Source of the DNA: Streptomyces sp. NBC_01197
GTDB taxonomy: Bacteria; Actinomycetota; Actinomycetes; Streptomycetales; Streptomycetaceae
Assembly: GCF_036010505.1 (NCBI RefSeq)
Contig: NZ_CP108569.1
Location: 4,444,001-4,508,000 of the forward strand
DNA: 64,000 nt
Reading direction: 5' to 3'
The notes under the pieces were generated by a model. The model was given only the letters and a program-made list of their open reading frames with translations. It did not search any database and was not told the origin of the DNA. Shown here piece after piece: positions 26,940 to 35,687 of this stretch. Position 1 is the stretch's first letter. Every line of letters starts with the position of its first letter. The translations under genes and the position numbers were made by a program.

Positions 26940-28502
26940 ATGCGCGCCCGGAGCATCGCCGCCGCCACCGCAACAGCACTGGCGCTGGTGGCAGCCCGCG
27001 ACCTCGTCCAGAAGAAGCACGCGCTGCTCCGGAACTTCCCGGTGATCGGGCACGCCCGGTACCTGCTGGAGACGATCGGGCCGGAGCTGCGGCAGTACAT
27101 CGTGACCTCCAACGACGAAGAGCGTCCGTTCAGCCGTGACCAGCGCACCTGGATCTACGCGTCGGCGAAGGAGGAGAACAACTACTTCGGGTTCGGCACC
27201 GACAATGACGTCGAGCACACGCAGGGTCACGCTTATGTGAAGCAGCGCACGTTCGCCGGCGCGCTGCCCGACGCGCATGACCCGCAGGCCCCCCTGCCAT
27301 CGGCCAAGGTGCTGGGCGGGCCGCGCGGGCGCGCCAAGGCGTTCCGGCCGGCGAGTGTGGTGAACATCTCCGCGATGAGCTTCGGGTCGCTCTCCGGCGC
27401 GGCGATCACGGCGCTCAACAAGGGGGCGGCGCTGGCGGGCGCGATGCAGAACACGGGGGAGGGCGGTCTCTCGCCGTACCACCGCAACGGCGGCGACCTC
27501 ATCCTTCAGCTCGGTACGGCGTACTTCGGCTGCCGCAACGAGGACGGCAGCTTCAACCTCGACAAGCTCAAGGCAGTGGTCGCCGGCGCCCCGGTCAAGG
27601 CGATAGAGATCAAGCTCTCCCAGGGCGCCAAGCCGGGTCTTGGCGGGATGCTGCCGGGTGCGAAGGTGACCCCGGAGATCGCCGAGATCCGTGGCATTCC
27701 GCTCGGCAAGGACTGCGCGTCCCCTTCGCGGCACACCGCGTTCAGCGACGTCGACTCGATGCTCGACTTCGTCGAACTGCTCGCCACCGAGACCGGTCTG
27801 CCGGTCGGGGTCAAGAGCGCGGTGGGGGAGATGGACTTCTGGCAGGAGCTGGCCACGCTGATGGCGCGTGGTGACCGTGGCGTCGACTTCGTGACCATCG
27901 ACGGCGGCGAGGGCGGCACCGGGGCGGCGCCGCTGACCTTCGCCGACTCGGTGTCGCTGCCGTTCCGGATGGGGTTCTCCCGGGTCTACGGAACCTTCGC
28001 CGAGCTGGGGCTGACCGACGACCTGACCTTCATCTGCTCCGGGAAGCTCGGCCTGCCCGAGAACGCCGCGGTCGCCTTCGCTCTGGGCGCCGACATGATC
28101 AACGTGGCTCGTGAGGCGATGCTGTCGATCGGCTGCATCCAGTCGCAGAAGTGCCACACCGACAAGTGCCCCACCGGTGTCGCGACCCAGAACCCGCGGC
28201 TGGCCCGCGGTCTCGACCCGACCTCGAAGGCCACCCGGGCCGCTGTCTACCTGCGCGCCCTGCGCAAGGAGCTGATGAAGGTGTCGGCGGCCGTCGGCGT
28301 CGCCCACCCGGCGCTCATCACGGCCGGCGACATCGAGATCATGAACGGCGACTACGAAGCCCGCACGCTGGCCGGCGTCTACGGCTACAAGGACGGCTGG
28401 GGCGAGCTGGGCCCGCACCTCGCCGATGAGATCACCGCGCTGCTCGCGGCCAACCCGGCCTCCGTTCAGAAGCCGGCCTCCGTTCAGCGGCCCGCCGTGT
28501 GA
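26940..28502 (+). CDS. FMN-binding glutamate synthase family protein
   Basis: 520 residues, equivalent to only the FMN/Fe-S synthase domain of GltB. Visible are the FMN-barrel strands (NISAMSFGSLSGAAITALNKGAALAGAMQNTGEGG), DGGEGGTGAAP and the 3Fe-4S cysteines in GCIQSQKCHTDKCPTG. The glutaminase and C-terminal GXG domains are missing, as is normal for this stand-alone family. The N-terminus (MRARSIAAATATALALVAARD) is hydrophobic and may anchor it. ATG at 26940 follows GAGAGG. The reaction catalysed is not firmly established for this subfamily. Confidence 0.88.
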   Translation: MRARSIAAATATALALVAARDLVQKKHALLRNFPVIGHARYLLETIGPELRQYIVTSNDEERPFSRDQRTWIYASAKEENNYFGFGTDNDVEHTQGHAYVKQRTFAGALPDAHDPQAPLPSAKVLGGPRGRAKAFRPASVVNISAMSFGSLSGAAITALNKGAALAGAMQNTGEGGLSPYHRNGGDLILQLGTAYFGCRNEDGSFNLDKLKAVVAGAPVKAIEIKLSQGAKPGLGGMLPGAKVTPEIAEIRGIPLGKDCASPSRHTAFSDVDSMLDFVELLATETGLPVGVKSAVGEMDFWQELATLMARGDRGVDFVTIDGGEGGTGAAPLTFADSVSLPFRMGFSRVYGTFAELGLTDDLTFICSGKLGLPENAAVAFALGADMINVAREAMLSIGCIQSQKCHTDKCPTGVATQNPRLARGLDPTSKATRAAVYLRALRKELMKVSAAVGVAHPALITAGDIEIMNGDYEARTLAGVYGYKDGWGELGPHLADEITALLAANPASVQKPASVQRPAV

Positions 28503-28646
28503 CGCGCCGACAACGACAAGCATCGCGCTCCCCGCACTCCTGGCCGGTCACGACTCCTGCCCGGTCACGTGCGTGGCGCCCGGCAGCACCGGTGTCGCCC
28601 TCGTCTCCCCTGCCCCACGAACAGTCCATGCCTAGGTGAGCACAAC

Positions 28647-29432
28647 ATGTCCGAAAAAGTGAGATTCCAGAGCACCGTCGGCCCCGAACTGGCAGGAGCG
28701 ATCGACCTGCCGGAGGGCGAGATCCGAGGCTGGGGGCTCTTCGTGCACGGATTCACACTCGGCAAGGACTCGCCGGCCGCCTCGCGCGTCAGCAAACAGC
28801 TGGCACGCGAAGGGATCGGAATGCTGCGCTACGACAACCTCGGGATCGGAGACTCGGACGGTGACTGGGGGGACGGTTCCTTCACCGTCAAGGTCCAGGA
28901 CACGATCCGTGCGGCGGCTCTGATGGCGGAGCGGGGGACTCCAGTAGACCTGTTGGTGGGGCACTCATGGGGAGGCGCCGCCGCCCTGGCCGCCTCGGCC
29001 GAGGCCACCGGCGTCCGGGCGCTCGCCACCATCGGGGCGCCTGTCGACCCCAGCCACGTCGAGCGGCAGTACGACGCGGTCCTGGATCGCGTACTCAGTG
29101 AGGGGGCGCACGAGTGGTTCGTCGGCGGGAGGACCCTGGTCCTCAAGCGCGCCTTCGTCGAAGACGTCCGCCGTGCCCGTCTGCGCGAGCGGATAGGCGA
29201 GTTGAACCTGCCGCTGCTCGTCCTGCACTCACCCACCGACGACACCGTCGACATCGACAACGCCGGGGAGATCTTCCGCGAGGCACGGCACCCGCGAAGT
29301 TTCGTCTCGCTCGAAGGAGCGGACCATCTCCTGACCGCACGGGGACAGGCGCAGCGAGCCGCCCACATCATCAGCGCCTGGGCCGACCAGTACATCCACG
29401 GGTCACGGCCCGCGTCGGCGGCGGCGCGGTGA
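28647..29432 (+). CDS. Alpha/beta hydrolase
   Basis: 261 residues. HGF oxyanion region (FVHGFTLGKDSPAASRVSKQLAREG), nucleophile elbow GHSWGG, acid in HSPTDDTVDIDN and histidine in GADHLLT. The opening (VGPELAGAIDLPEGEIRGWGLFVHGFT) is that of the hydrolase family often fused to OsmC. AGGTGAG precedes the ATG. Substrate unknown. Confidence 0.85.
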   Translation: MSEKVRFQSTVGPELAGAIDLPEGEIRGWGLFVHGFTLGKDSPAASRVSKQLAREGIGMLRYDNLGIGDSDGDWGDGSFTVKVQDTIRAAALMAERGTPVDLLVGHSWGGAAALAASAEATGVRALATIGAPVDPSHVERQYDAVLDRVLSEGAHEWFVGGRTLVLKRAFVEDVRRARLRERIGELNLPLLVLHSPTDDTVDIDNAGEIFREARHPRSFVSLEGADHLLTARGQAQRAAHIISAWADQYIHGSRPASAAAR

Positions 29433-29476
29433 CTGGTCAATAGCGCCGGCGCTGCGAGCCGGCCGCAGGTGTTGGA

Positions 29477-29539
29477 GGGTGCGCTGCGGCCACCCGGGAT
29501 GGGGCCCGGCCGTCACACCCGGGTGGGTGCAGCGCACCC
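29477..29539. repeat. Large imperfect inverted repeat
   Basis: 22-nt arms (29477-29498 and 29518-29539) built from GGGTGCGCTGC and CCACCCGGG, mismatched only at two central positions, with a 19-nt loop. It stands between the hydrolase stop and the MmyB-type regulator start, so it could be a terminator or the regulator's own operator. Confidence 0.6.
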
Positions 29540-29575
29540 ACGCCCCTGCGGCCGTCCGCGATTAGCGTGGCCGTC

Positions 29576-30472
29576 ATGGAAAGCGAGAACGAGCTCGGTG
29601 ACTACCTGCGTGCCCGTCGTGCGGCGGTCGCGCCGGCGGATGTCGGCCTGATCGACGACGGGCCGCGGCGGGTGCCGGGGCTGCGGCGTGATGAAGTGGC
29701 GCTGCTGGCCGGGATGAGCACGGACTACTACATCCGGCTGGAGCAGGGCCGCGAGCGGCATCCGTCCGAGCAGGTGCTGCGGGCGATCGCCGGGGCACTG
29801 CGGCTGGACGACGCGGCGGCCGCCCATCTCTTCCGGCTGGGTCTGTCCGTCTTCGGGACGGCGGCTGCCGCGACGACCGTCGCTCCGCAGTTGCTGCGGC
29901 TGATGGACGGCATGCGTGATGTGCCGGCCTTCGTGGTCGGGGCGGCGCAGGACGTGCTGGCGGCCAACGCGATGGCGCGTGAGCTGTACCGGGGTTTCGC
30001 CCGGTACGACAACCTGCTGCGGATGATCTTCCTCGATCCCTTCGCGCGCGAGTTCTACGCCGACTGGGACCACGCGGCGCGTATTGCGGTGGGCAATCTG
30101 CGGGCGTCCTCCTCGCAGTTCCCGCAGGACGAGCGGATCGAGCGGGTCGTCGGCGAGCTGAGCGTGCGCAGTCCCGCCTTCACGGGCCTGTGGGCGCGCT
30201 ACGAGGTCCGTCCCCGTACGCACGAGGACAAGCATTTCCGGCACCCACGGGTGGGGGAGCTGCGTTTGCACTTCGAGGCGCTCGCCGTCACCAGCGCCCC
30301 CGGGCAGCACCTTTCCGTCTACAGCGCCGAACCCGACAGCGCCGCCGCCGACGCCCTGGTCCTGCTCGGCCGGTTGTCCGAACAGGAAGTGGTCCCGACG
30401 GATCAGGCCACTACGGGTCAGGCGCCCCCGGGCCAGGCCACCACCCCTGCGGAGGAAGGAGAGTTCCGATAG
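29576..30472 (+). CDS. MmyB-family HTH regulator
   Basis: 298 residues. HTH_31-type domain LGDYLRARRAAVAPADVGLIDDGPRRVPGLRRDEVALLAGMSTDYYIRLEQGRERHPS, then the MmyB ligand-binding domain (MDGMRDVPAFVVGAAQDVLAANAMARELY, FLDPFAREFYADWDHAARIAVGNLR). These typically repress or activate one adjacent oxidoreductase or hydrolase gene; here the alpha/beta hydrolase 118 nt downstream is the natural target. ATG at 29576 has no strong ribosome site; GTG at 29567 is an alternative. Confidence 0.9.
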   Translation: MESENELGDYLRARRAAVAPADVGLIDDGPRRVPGLRRDEVALLAGMSTDYYIRLEQGRERHPSEQVLRAIAGALRLDDAAAAHLFRLGLSVFGTAAAATTVAPQLLRLMDGMRDVPAFVVGAAQDVLAANAMARELYRGFARYDNLLRMIFLDPFAREFYADWDHAARIAVGNLRASSSQFPQDERIERVVGELSVRSPAFTGLWARYEVRPRTHEDKHFRHPRVGELRLHFEALAVTSAPGQHLSVYSAEPDSAAADALVLLGRLSEQEVVPTDQATTGQAPPGQATTPAEEGEFR

Positions 30473-30589
30473 GTAACTCCCCGCCTCCGCCGCCCCTTTG
30501 CACCGTGAGCGGGCTGCTTTCCCCTCTCCGTCTCTCCTCTGTCTCCCCCCGTCTCCTCTCCGATTCCCCCTGTCTCCACCGAAGAAAAG

Positions 30590-31381
30590 ATGCTCGCCAT
30601 GCTCCTTCCCTCCGACGAGGCGGGCCGAGGCCGGCCCGTCGTGCTGCTGCACGCCCGTCCCACCGACCGCACCATGTGGGGCGCCCACCTTCCGCTGCTC
30701 GCCGGGGCGGGCGTGCGCGCCATCGCCCTGGACCTGCCCGGCCACGGCGATGCGCTGGTACCCGCCGACCGTGAGGTGGCCCCCTGGACGGATGTGCTCG
30801 ACACGCTCGACCACCTCGGCGCCGACCGCTTCGTCCTGGCCGGGAACTCCCTCGGCGCCCTGGTGGCGCTCCAGGCCGCCGTCACGGCACCCGAGCGGGT
30901 CGAGGGTCTGGTGCTCGTCGGGTACCGCCCCCACGACCAGCCGGCCTCCCCCCGTCTGCAAGCCGCCTGGGACGCCGAAAGGGCGGCGCTCGCAGCCGGC
31001 GACCTGGACGCAGCGGTGACAGCCGGCGTCGAGGCGTGGACCTCGGCCGGCGCGACCGACGAAGTACGCGCTCACGCGGCCCGTATGCTGCGCGGCCGGC
31101 TGACCGAACAGCTCACCCACGGCGAGCCGTCATCGGCCCCGGACCCGCTCGGCGAAGGAACGGCAGCGCTGCGCAGACTGACCGCTCCCGCCCTGGTCGG
31201 CGTGGGTGAACACGACATGCCTGACTTCTTCGAGGGTGGCGAGGGACTGGCCCGCGACCTGGACGCGGGCCGGACTGTGGTCATCCCCGCCGCAGGGCAC
31301 CTCGCGCCGCTGGAACAGCCCGCGGCGTTCTGCACCCTGCTACTGGACTTCGTCCGCCATCTCCCGGCGCAGCAGCGCTGA
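30590..31381 (+). CDS. Alpha/beta hydrolase
   Basis: 263 residues. Nucleophile elbow GNSLGA, oxyanion region VVLLHARPTDRTMW, likely acid in VGVGEHDMPDFFEG and catalytic histidine in AAGHLAPLEQPAAF. Typical of the BioH/HsaD-like hydrolase superfamily. Lies just after the MmyB regulator and is probably controlled by it. Confidence 0.87.
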   Translation: MLAMLLPSDEAGRGRPVVLLHARPTDRTMWGAHLPLLAGAGVRAIALDLPGHGDALVPADREVAPWTDVLDTLDHLGADRFVLAGNSLGALVALQAAVTAPERVEGLVLVGYRPHDQPASPRLQAAWDAERAALAAGDLDAAVTAGVEAWTSAGATDEVRAHAARMLRGRLTEQLTHGEPSSAPDPLGEGTAALRRLTAPALVGVGEHDMPDFFEGGEGLARDLDAGRTVVIPAAGHLAPLEQPAAFCTLLLDFVRHLPAQQR

Positions 31382-31511
31382 ATACCGCCCCCGAGGCCGG
31401 GCCCCCGCTGCCGGAGGAGCAGGTCGCGGGGGCTCCCATGGCTGGTCCGCGAGCGCAGGCCGCCCGGCTGACGGAGCCACTCCGGAACCGATTCAATTAG
31501 AGTGCTTCGCC

Positions 31512-32627
31512 ATGAGCGCATCAACCACTCCCCTCTGGGGCCGCACCGAGCAGCAGGACTTCCGCAGCCGGGTGCGCGGATGCCTGCTGGGCGGCGCGCT
31601 CGGCGATGCGCTCGGGGCGGGGGTCGCGGGGCAGGGGCTCGACGCGATACGCGAGGCCCACGGCGCCGGGGGCCTCACCGACTTCGTGGCCGTGTACGGC
31701 AGACGCGGGGCGGTCACGGCCGCGACCCAGCTCTCGCTGTTCACGGTCGACGGTCTGATACGGGCGCAGGTCCGCCGGGACACGGGCGCCTGGCATCCGC
31801 CCACCGACGTGTACCGGGCCCATCTGCGGTGGGTGGCGACCCAGCGCGAGTGGGGGCCCGACGAGCGCCGCAAGGACAACGGCTGGCTCGCCTGCGAGGA
31901 GTGGCTGTACGCGCGCCGCGACCCCGCACGCTGCTGTCTGGCCGGGTTCGGCGACGAGGTGATGGGCACCCTGGACAAGCCCAGGAACCCCGAGGCGCGC
32001 GACGCGTCGGCCGTCAGCCGTTCCGCGCCCTTCGGGCTGCTCGTCGGCTGGGAGCCCGGTCTGGTCTTCCAACTGGCCGTCGAGTGCGCCGCGCAGACCC
32101 ACGGCCACCCCACCGGCTACCTCAGCGCCGGGGCGTACGCCGTCATCGTGCACGGGCTCGCGCGCGGTGAGAGCCTCGACGCGGCGGTGCAGCACGCGCT
32201 GGGGCAGCTGACCCCGCACCCCGGTCACCAGCCGGTCACCGACGCCCTCCAGCACGCGCTGGGCGCCGTACGCCAGGGGATGCCCAGCCCCACACGGGTG
32301 GAGTCGCTGGGCGACGGCGAACTGGCCGATGAAGCACTCGCGATCGGGGTGTACTGCGCCCTCGTCGGCGAGGACGTACGCCATGGGCTGCGCCTCGCCG
32401 TGAACCACAGCGGCCCGTCCCAGGCCACCGGCGCCATCTGCGGCAGTCTGCTGGGCGCCCTGCACGGCGAGACCGCGCTGCCGCCGGGCTGGGTCGCGGA
32501 GCTGGAGGGACGTGCGACGATGCTCCAGCTCGCCGACGACTTCTCGATGGAGATGACCCAGGGGCCGGCGCTGCACAGCCCGGCACTCACCACACCGGCC
32601 TGGCTGACCCGCTACCCGAGGGGCTGA
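31512..32627 (+). CDS. ADP-ribosylglycohydrolase family protein, metal site altered
   Basis: 371 residues. Family features: RGCLLGGALGDALGAGVAG at the start and AVNHSGPSQATGAICGSLLGAL near the end, with helical repeats between. Active enzymes coordinate Mg through T-D-D-T early in the chain and G-D-S-D-T/S late. Here those places read TAATQ (in AVTAATQLSLFTVDG) and GPSQAT, so three or more metal-ligand aspartates are missing. It may bind ADP-ribose without hydrolysing it, or do something else. ATG at 31512 lacks a clear ribosome site; a TAGAGT hexamer ends 8 nt upstream, so it could be leaderless. Confidence 0.82.
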   Translation: MSASTTPLWGRTEQQDFRSRVRGCLLGGALGDALGAGVAGQGLDAIREAHGAGGLTDFVAVYGRRGAVTAATQLSLFTVDGLIRAQVRRDTGAWHPPTDVYRAHLRWVATQREWGPDERRKDNGWLACEEWLYARRDPARCCLAGFGDEVMGTLDKPRNPEARDASAVSRSAPFGLLVGWEPGLVFQLAVECAAQTHGHPTGYLSAGAYAVIVHGLARGESLDAAVQHALGQLTPHPGHQPVTDALQHALGAVRQGMPSPTRVESLGDGELADEALAIGVYCALVGEDVRHGLRLAVNHSGPSQATGAICGSLLGALHGETALPPGWVAELEGRATMLQLADDFSMEMTQGPALHSPALTTPAWLTRYPRG

Positions 32628-32681
32628 CGGTCGGGCGGACCCGTATCGGCGCGTACTTACGCCCGCACATCGGCGTACGTT

Positions 32682-32746
32682 CGCCCGGAACCGCGACGGG
32701 CGTACGCCCGGAACCGCGACGGGCGTACGCCCGGAACCGCGACGTA
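32682..32746 (+). repeat. 23-bp tandem repeat
   Basis: Units at 32682-32704 and 32705-32727 are identical; a third runs to about 32746. Each contains CCCGGAACCGCGAC and the junctions form the palindrome GGGCGTACGCCC. It lies between the convergent ends of the ADP-ribosylglycohydrolase and symporter genes, where it could terminate both. Confidence 0.75.
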
Positions 32747-32789
32747 CGCCCGGCCGACGCGCCCCCCGTCAGCCAACAGCCAACAGCCG

Positions 32790-34385
32790 TCAGCCGTCCG
32801 CGCCCTCGTGCCGGCCCAGCGCCTCCGCTTCTGCCGCGCCACCCTGCGCCGGTACGGCCGCGGCCGCCCCACCGTGGCCGGCACCGTCGTCATCGCCGTC
32901 CATGTTGACCTTGGCGATGATCGCGTCGCGCTCCGGCGTGTCCTCCGGCTTGACGAAGCCGATGAGGATGTACAGCACCAGCGAGACCGCCAGCGGCAGC
33001 GAGACCTGCCACTCCAGGGCGACATCCGTGTTGGTGGACCCGTCCAGGTGGTAGTTGGTGAAGTAGAACGCGAGCAGCCCGGCGGCCCAGCTGACCAGCG
33101 CCGCCGTCGGCCCGGACTTCCGGAACGGGCGCAGCAGGCCGAGCATGAACGGGATCGCGATCGGGCCCATCAGACCGGCCACCCACTTGATGACGACCGA
33201 GATGATGTCCTTGAACGTCGGCGAGTTGATCTGGGTCGCCAGCGCCATCGACAGGGCGAGGAAGCCGAGCGTCGAGATCCGTGCGGCCAGCAGCCCGGTG
33301 CGGCTGCTCCACTCGCGGGCCGCCCGGAACATCGCCGGGGCGATGTCCCGGGTGAAGACGGCGGAGATGGCGTTGGCGTCCGACGAGCACATGGCCATCG
33401 TGTGCGAGAAGAAGCCGACGACGACCAGCCCGAGCAGCCCGTGCGGCAGCAGCGACTCGGTCATCAGCGCGTACGAGTCCGACGCGTCCGGCTTCTGCGC
33501 GTGCACCAGCAGCGGCGCGCACCACATCGGGAAGAAGAGGACGGCGGGCCAGATCAGCCAGAGAAGGGAGGAGAGCGTGGCCGAACGGGTCGCGGAGCGT
33601 GCGGAGTCGGTGGCCATGTAGCGCTGGGCCTGGTTCCACATGCCGCCGTTGTACTCGAAGGTCTTGATGAACAGATACGCCAGCAGGAAGGTCACCGTGT
33701 ACGGGCCGGCCGTCGGGTCCGAGTGGCCGCTGGGGAGCTTGTCCCAGATCGTCCACAGGGCGCTGAAGCCACCGAGCTTGCCCATGGCGGCGACCAGCAT
33801 CGCGACACCGGCGATCAACTGGATGATGAACTGCCCCAGCTCGGTGAGCGCGTCGGCCCAGAGCCCGCCGACCGTGCAGTAGATGGCGGTGATGACGCCG
33901 GTGATGAAGATGCCCTGGGTGATGGTGATGCCGGTGAAGACGGAGAGCAGGGTGGAGATGGCCGCCCACTTGGCGCCGACGTCCACGATCTTCAGCAGCA
34001 GCCCGGACCAGGCCAGCGCCTGCTGGGTCTGGATGTTGTAGCGGTCCTTGAGGTATTCGAGCGGTGAGGCCACGTGCAGCCGGGAGCGCAGCCGGTTCAG
34101 CCGGGGCGCGAAGAGCTTCGCGCCGATCCCGATGCCGATGGCGATCGGGAGCGACCAGGTGACCATGGATGTGAGTCCGTACTGGTACGAGATTCCGGCG
34201 TACCCGGTGAACATCACCGCGCTGTAGCCGGACATGTGGTGGGAGATGCCCGACAGCCACCACGGCATTCTGCCGCCGGCGGTGAAGAAGTCGCTCACGT
34301 TGTCCACACGCTTGTGGGACCAGAAGCCGATCGCGATCATCACGCCGAAGTAACCAATGAGCACGGTCCAGTCGAGACTGTTCAT
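32790..34385 (-). CDS. Sodium:solute symporter family transporter
   Basis: 531 residues with about 13-14 hydrophobic segments. SSS/SLC5 signature regions are clear: WSHKRVDNVSDFFTAGGRMPWWLSGISHHMSGYSAVMFTGYAG, then GGLWADALTELGQFIIQLIAG, and VVGFFSHTMAMCSSDANAISAVFTRDI. Couples Na+ entry to uptake of a sugar, amino acid or organic acid; the substrate is not evident. ATG at 34385 follows GGAGGGGG. A possible promoter on the minus strand is TTGACC (34534-34529), 18 bp, TTCAAT (34510-34505). The C-terminal tail is alanine-rich and disordered. Confidence 0.9.
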   Translation of the reverse strand: MNSLDWTVLIGYFGVMIAIGFWSHKRVDNVSDFFTAGGRMPWWLSGISHHMSGYSAVMFTGYAGISYQYGLTSMVTWSLPIAIGIGIGAKLFAPRLNRLRSRLHVASPLEYLKDRYNIQTQQALAWSGLLLKIVDVGAKWAAISTLLSVFTGITITQGIFITGVITAIYCTVGGLWADALTELGQFIIQLIAGVAMLVAAMGKLGGFSALWTIWDKLPSGHSDPTAGPYTVTFLLAYLFIKTFEYNGGMWNQAQRYMATDSARSATRSATLSSLLWLIWPAVLFFPMWCAPLLVHAQKPDASDSYALMTESLLPHGLLGLVVVGFFSHTMAMCSSDANAISAVFTRDIAPAMFRAAREWSSRTGLLAARISTLGFLALSMALATQINSPTFKDIISVVIKWVAGLMGPIAIPFMLGLLRPFRKSGPTAALVSWAAGLLAFYFTNYHLDGSTNTDVALEWQVSLPLAVSLVLYILIGFVKPEDTPERDAIIAKVNMDGDDDGAGHGGAAAAVPAQGGAAEAEALGRHEGADG

Positions 34386-34767
34386 GTGCCCCCTCCAGGG
34401 GTCCGCCTGTACTGAGTTCATCTCGATGAACCGCGATGAACGGGAAACGCTTCGCCAGTACGTCGATCGGGCGGTGTCCCCGTGCGGGACCGGGGACTTC
34501 ACGGATTGAACCCTCTGTGCCAAGGGCTGGTCAAGGGTGTCAGCGATCACAAGTATGAACGCAGATCAGTAAGCAGAACGATTTTACGTCCTCTTGACTC
34601 CCGGACCCGTTGCTCTCGGAGTGACGGGGGCCACACCATGAGCGGGCACTTCGCCAGCGGCAGTCACACGGAGGCAGAACGGCAGGACCGCACGGGATGC
34701 GGGTCCCGTGCGGTCGAGAAGAGGAGGCCCGACTGGGCTGTTCAGTAGGTCAGTTCAGTGCGCCGGC

Positions 34768-35595
34768 TCAGCGCATCAGTTCACCGGCGTTGACCAGCAG
34801 CGACTGGCCCGTGATGGCCCGCGCGCGGTCGGAGGTCAGGAAGATCGCGGCGTCCGCCACGTCGCCGTCCGTCGCCAGCTCGGGCAGGGCCACCCGGCCG
34901 GTCAGTCGGCTGAGTACCTCCGCCTCGGGGACGCCCTCGGTGTGCGCGGTGAACTGGACGAACGCCTGCACCGGCGGACCCCACATCCAGCCGGGCAGCA
35001 CGGAGTTGACCCGGATGCGGTGCGGCCCCAGCTCGCGCGCCATGGAGTACATGGCTGAGGTGAGCGCGCCCTTCGACGCCGCGTACGCGGCCTGATGCAC
35101 CTCCGACGGTGCGGCCACCGCCGACTGTGTCCCGATGATGACGACCGCCCCGCCCCGCGCCTTGAGCCCGGGCAGGCAGGCCCGTGTCATCCGCAGCGTA
35201 CCGAGCAGATTTACGTCGATGACGCGCTGCCAGGAGGCGAAGTCGGCATCCTGGAGCCCGCCGAAGTAGCCGTCCATGGCGGCGACATGGACCACCCCGT
35301 CGATCCCGCCGAACCGCTCGACCGCCAGCGCGGCGAGCGCGTCGCACTGCGCCTCGTCGCCGATGTCCGTGGGCAGGAGGGCGGTCCGGGTGCCCGAGGG
35401 GTCGATCTCGGCGGCGGCTTTCACGAGGTTCGCCTCGGTACGCGCGCCGAGTACGGCGTTGCCTCCGTCCCGTACGACGGCCGCGACCACCTGGTGGCCG
35501 AGCCCGGCCCCGACACCGGACACGACGACGGTCTTCCCCGCGAGCGCCGCGTCCCGCGGTTCCGTGGGTCGGGACTCCGTGGGACGGCTTTCCAT
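34768..35595 (-). CDS. SDR family oxidoreductase
   Basis: 275 residues. Cofactor motif SGVGAGLG, S-x12-Y-x3-K in TQSAVAAPSEVHQAAYAASK, and a C-terminal RAITGQSLLVNAGELMR tail. The N-terminus carries a small repeat (ESRPTESRPTEPR). GGAGGG lies 7 nt before the ATG at 35595. Divergent from the gene at 35688, with the CTGAC-N5-GTCAG palindrome in the shared spacer, which links it to the catabolic block at 4-9 kb. Confidence 0.88.
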   Translation of the reverse strand: MESRPTESRPTEPRDAALAGKTVVVSGVGAGLGHQVVAAVVRDGGNAVLGARTEANLVKAAAEIDPSGTRTALLPTDIGDEAQCDALAALAVERFGGIDGVVHVAAMDGYFGGLQDADFASWQRVIDVNLLGTLRMTRACLPGLKARGGAVVIIGTQSAVAAPSEVHQAAYAASKGALTSAMYSMARELGPHRIRVNSVLPGWMWGPPVQAFVQFTAHTEGVPEAEVLSRLTGRVALPELATDGDVADAAIFLTSDRARAITGQSLLVNAGELMR

Positions 35596-35625
35596 GGTGG
35601 GACCCTCCGGACTCTGGCAGTTTTC

Positions 35626-35640
35626 CTGACGGAACGTCAG
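35626..35640. promoter_or_regulatory. CTGACG-N3-CGTCAG palindrome (site 4)
   Basis: Perfect 6-3-6 palindrome in the divergent SDR / unknown-gene promoter, same arms as site 1 (4225) with a different 3-bp centre (GAA instead of GCT). Confidence 0.65.
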
Positions 35641-35687
35641 AGTAGGTCCGTCCAGTGGTGGAAGGAAGAGGGAAGGGCGGGGCGCGG

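Noticed and set aside
34440..34470. LacI-type operator (GGGAAACGCTTCG) before the symporter
   Set aside because: Arms are imperfect and no LacI or GntR gene is adjacent.
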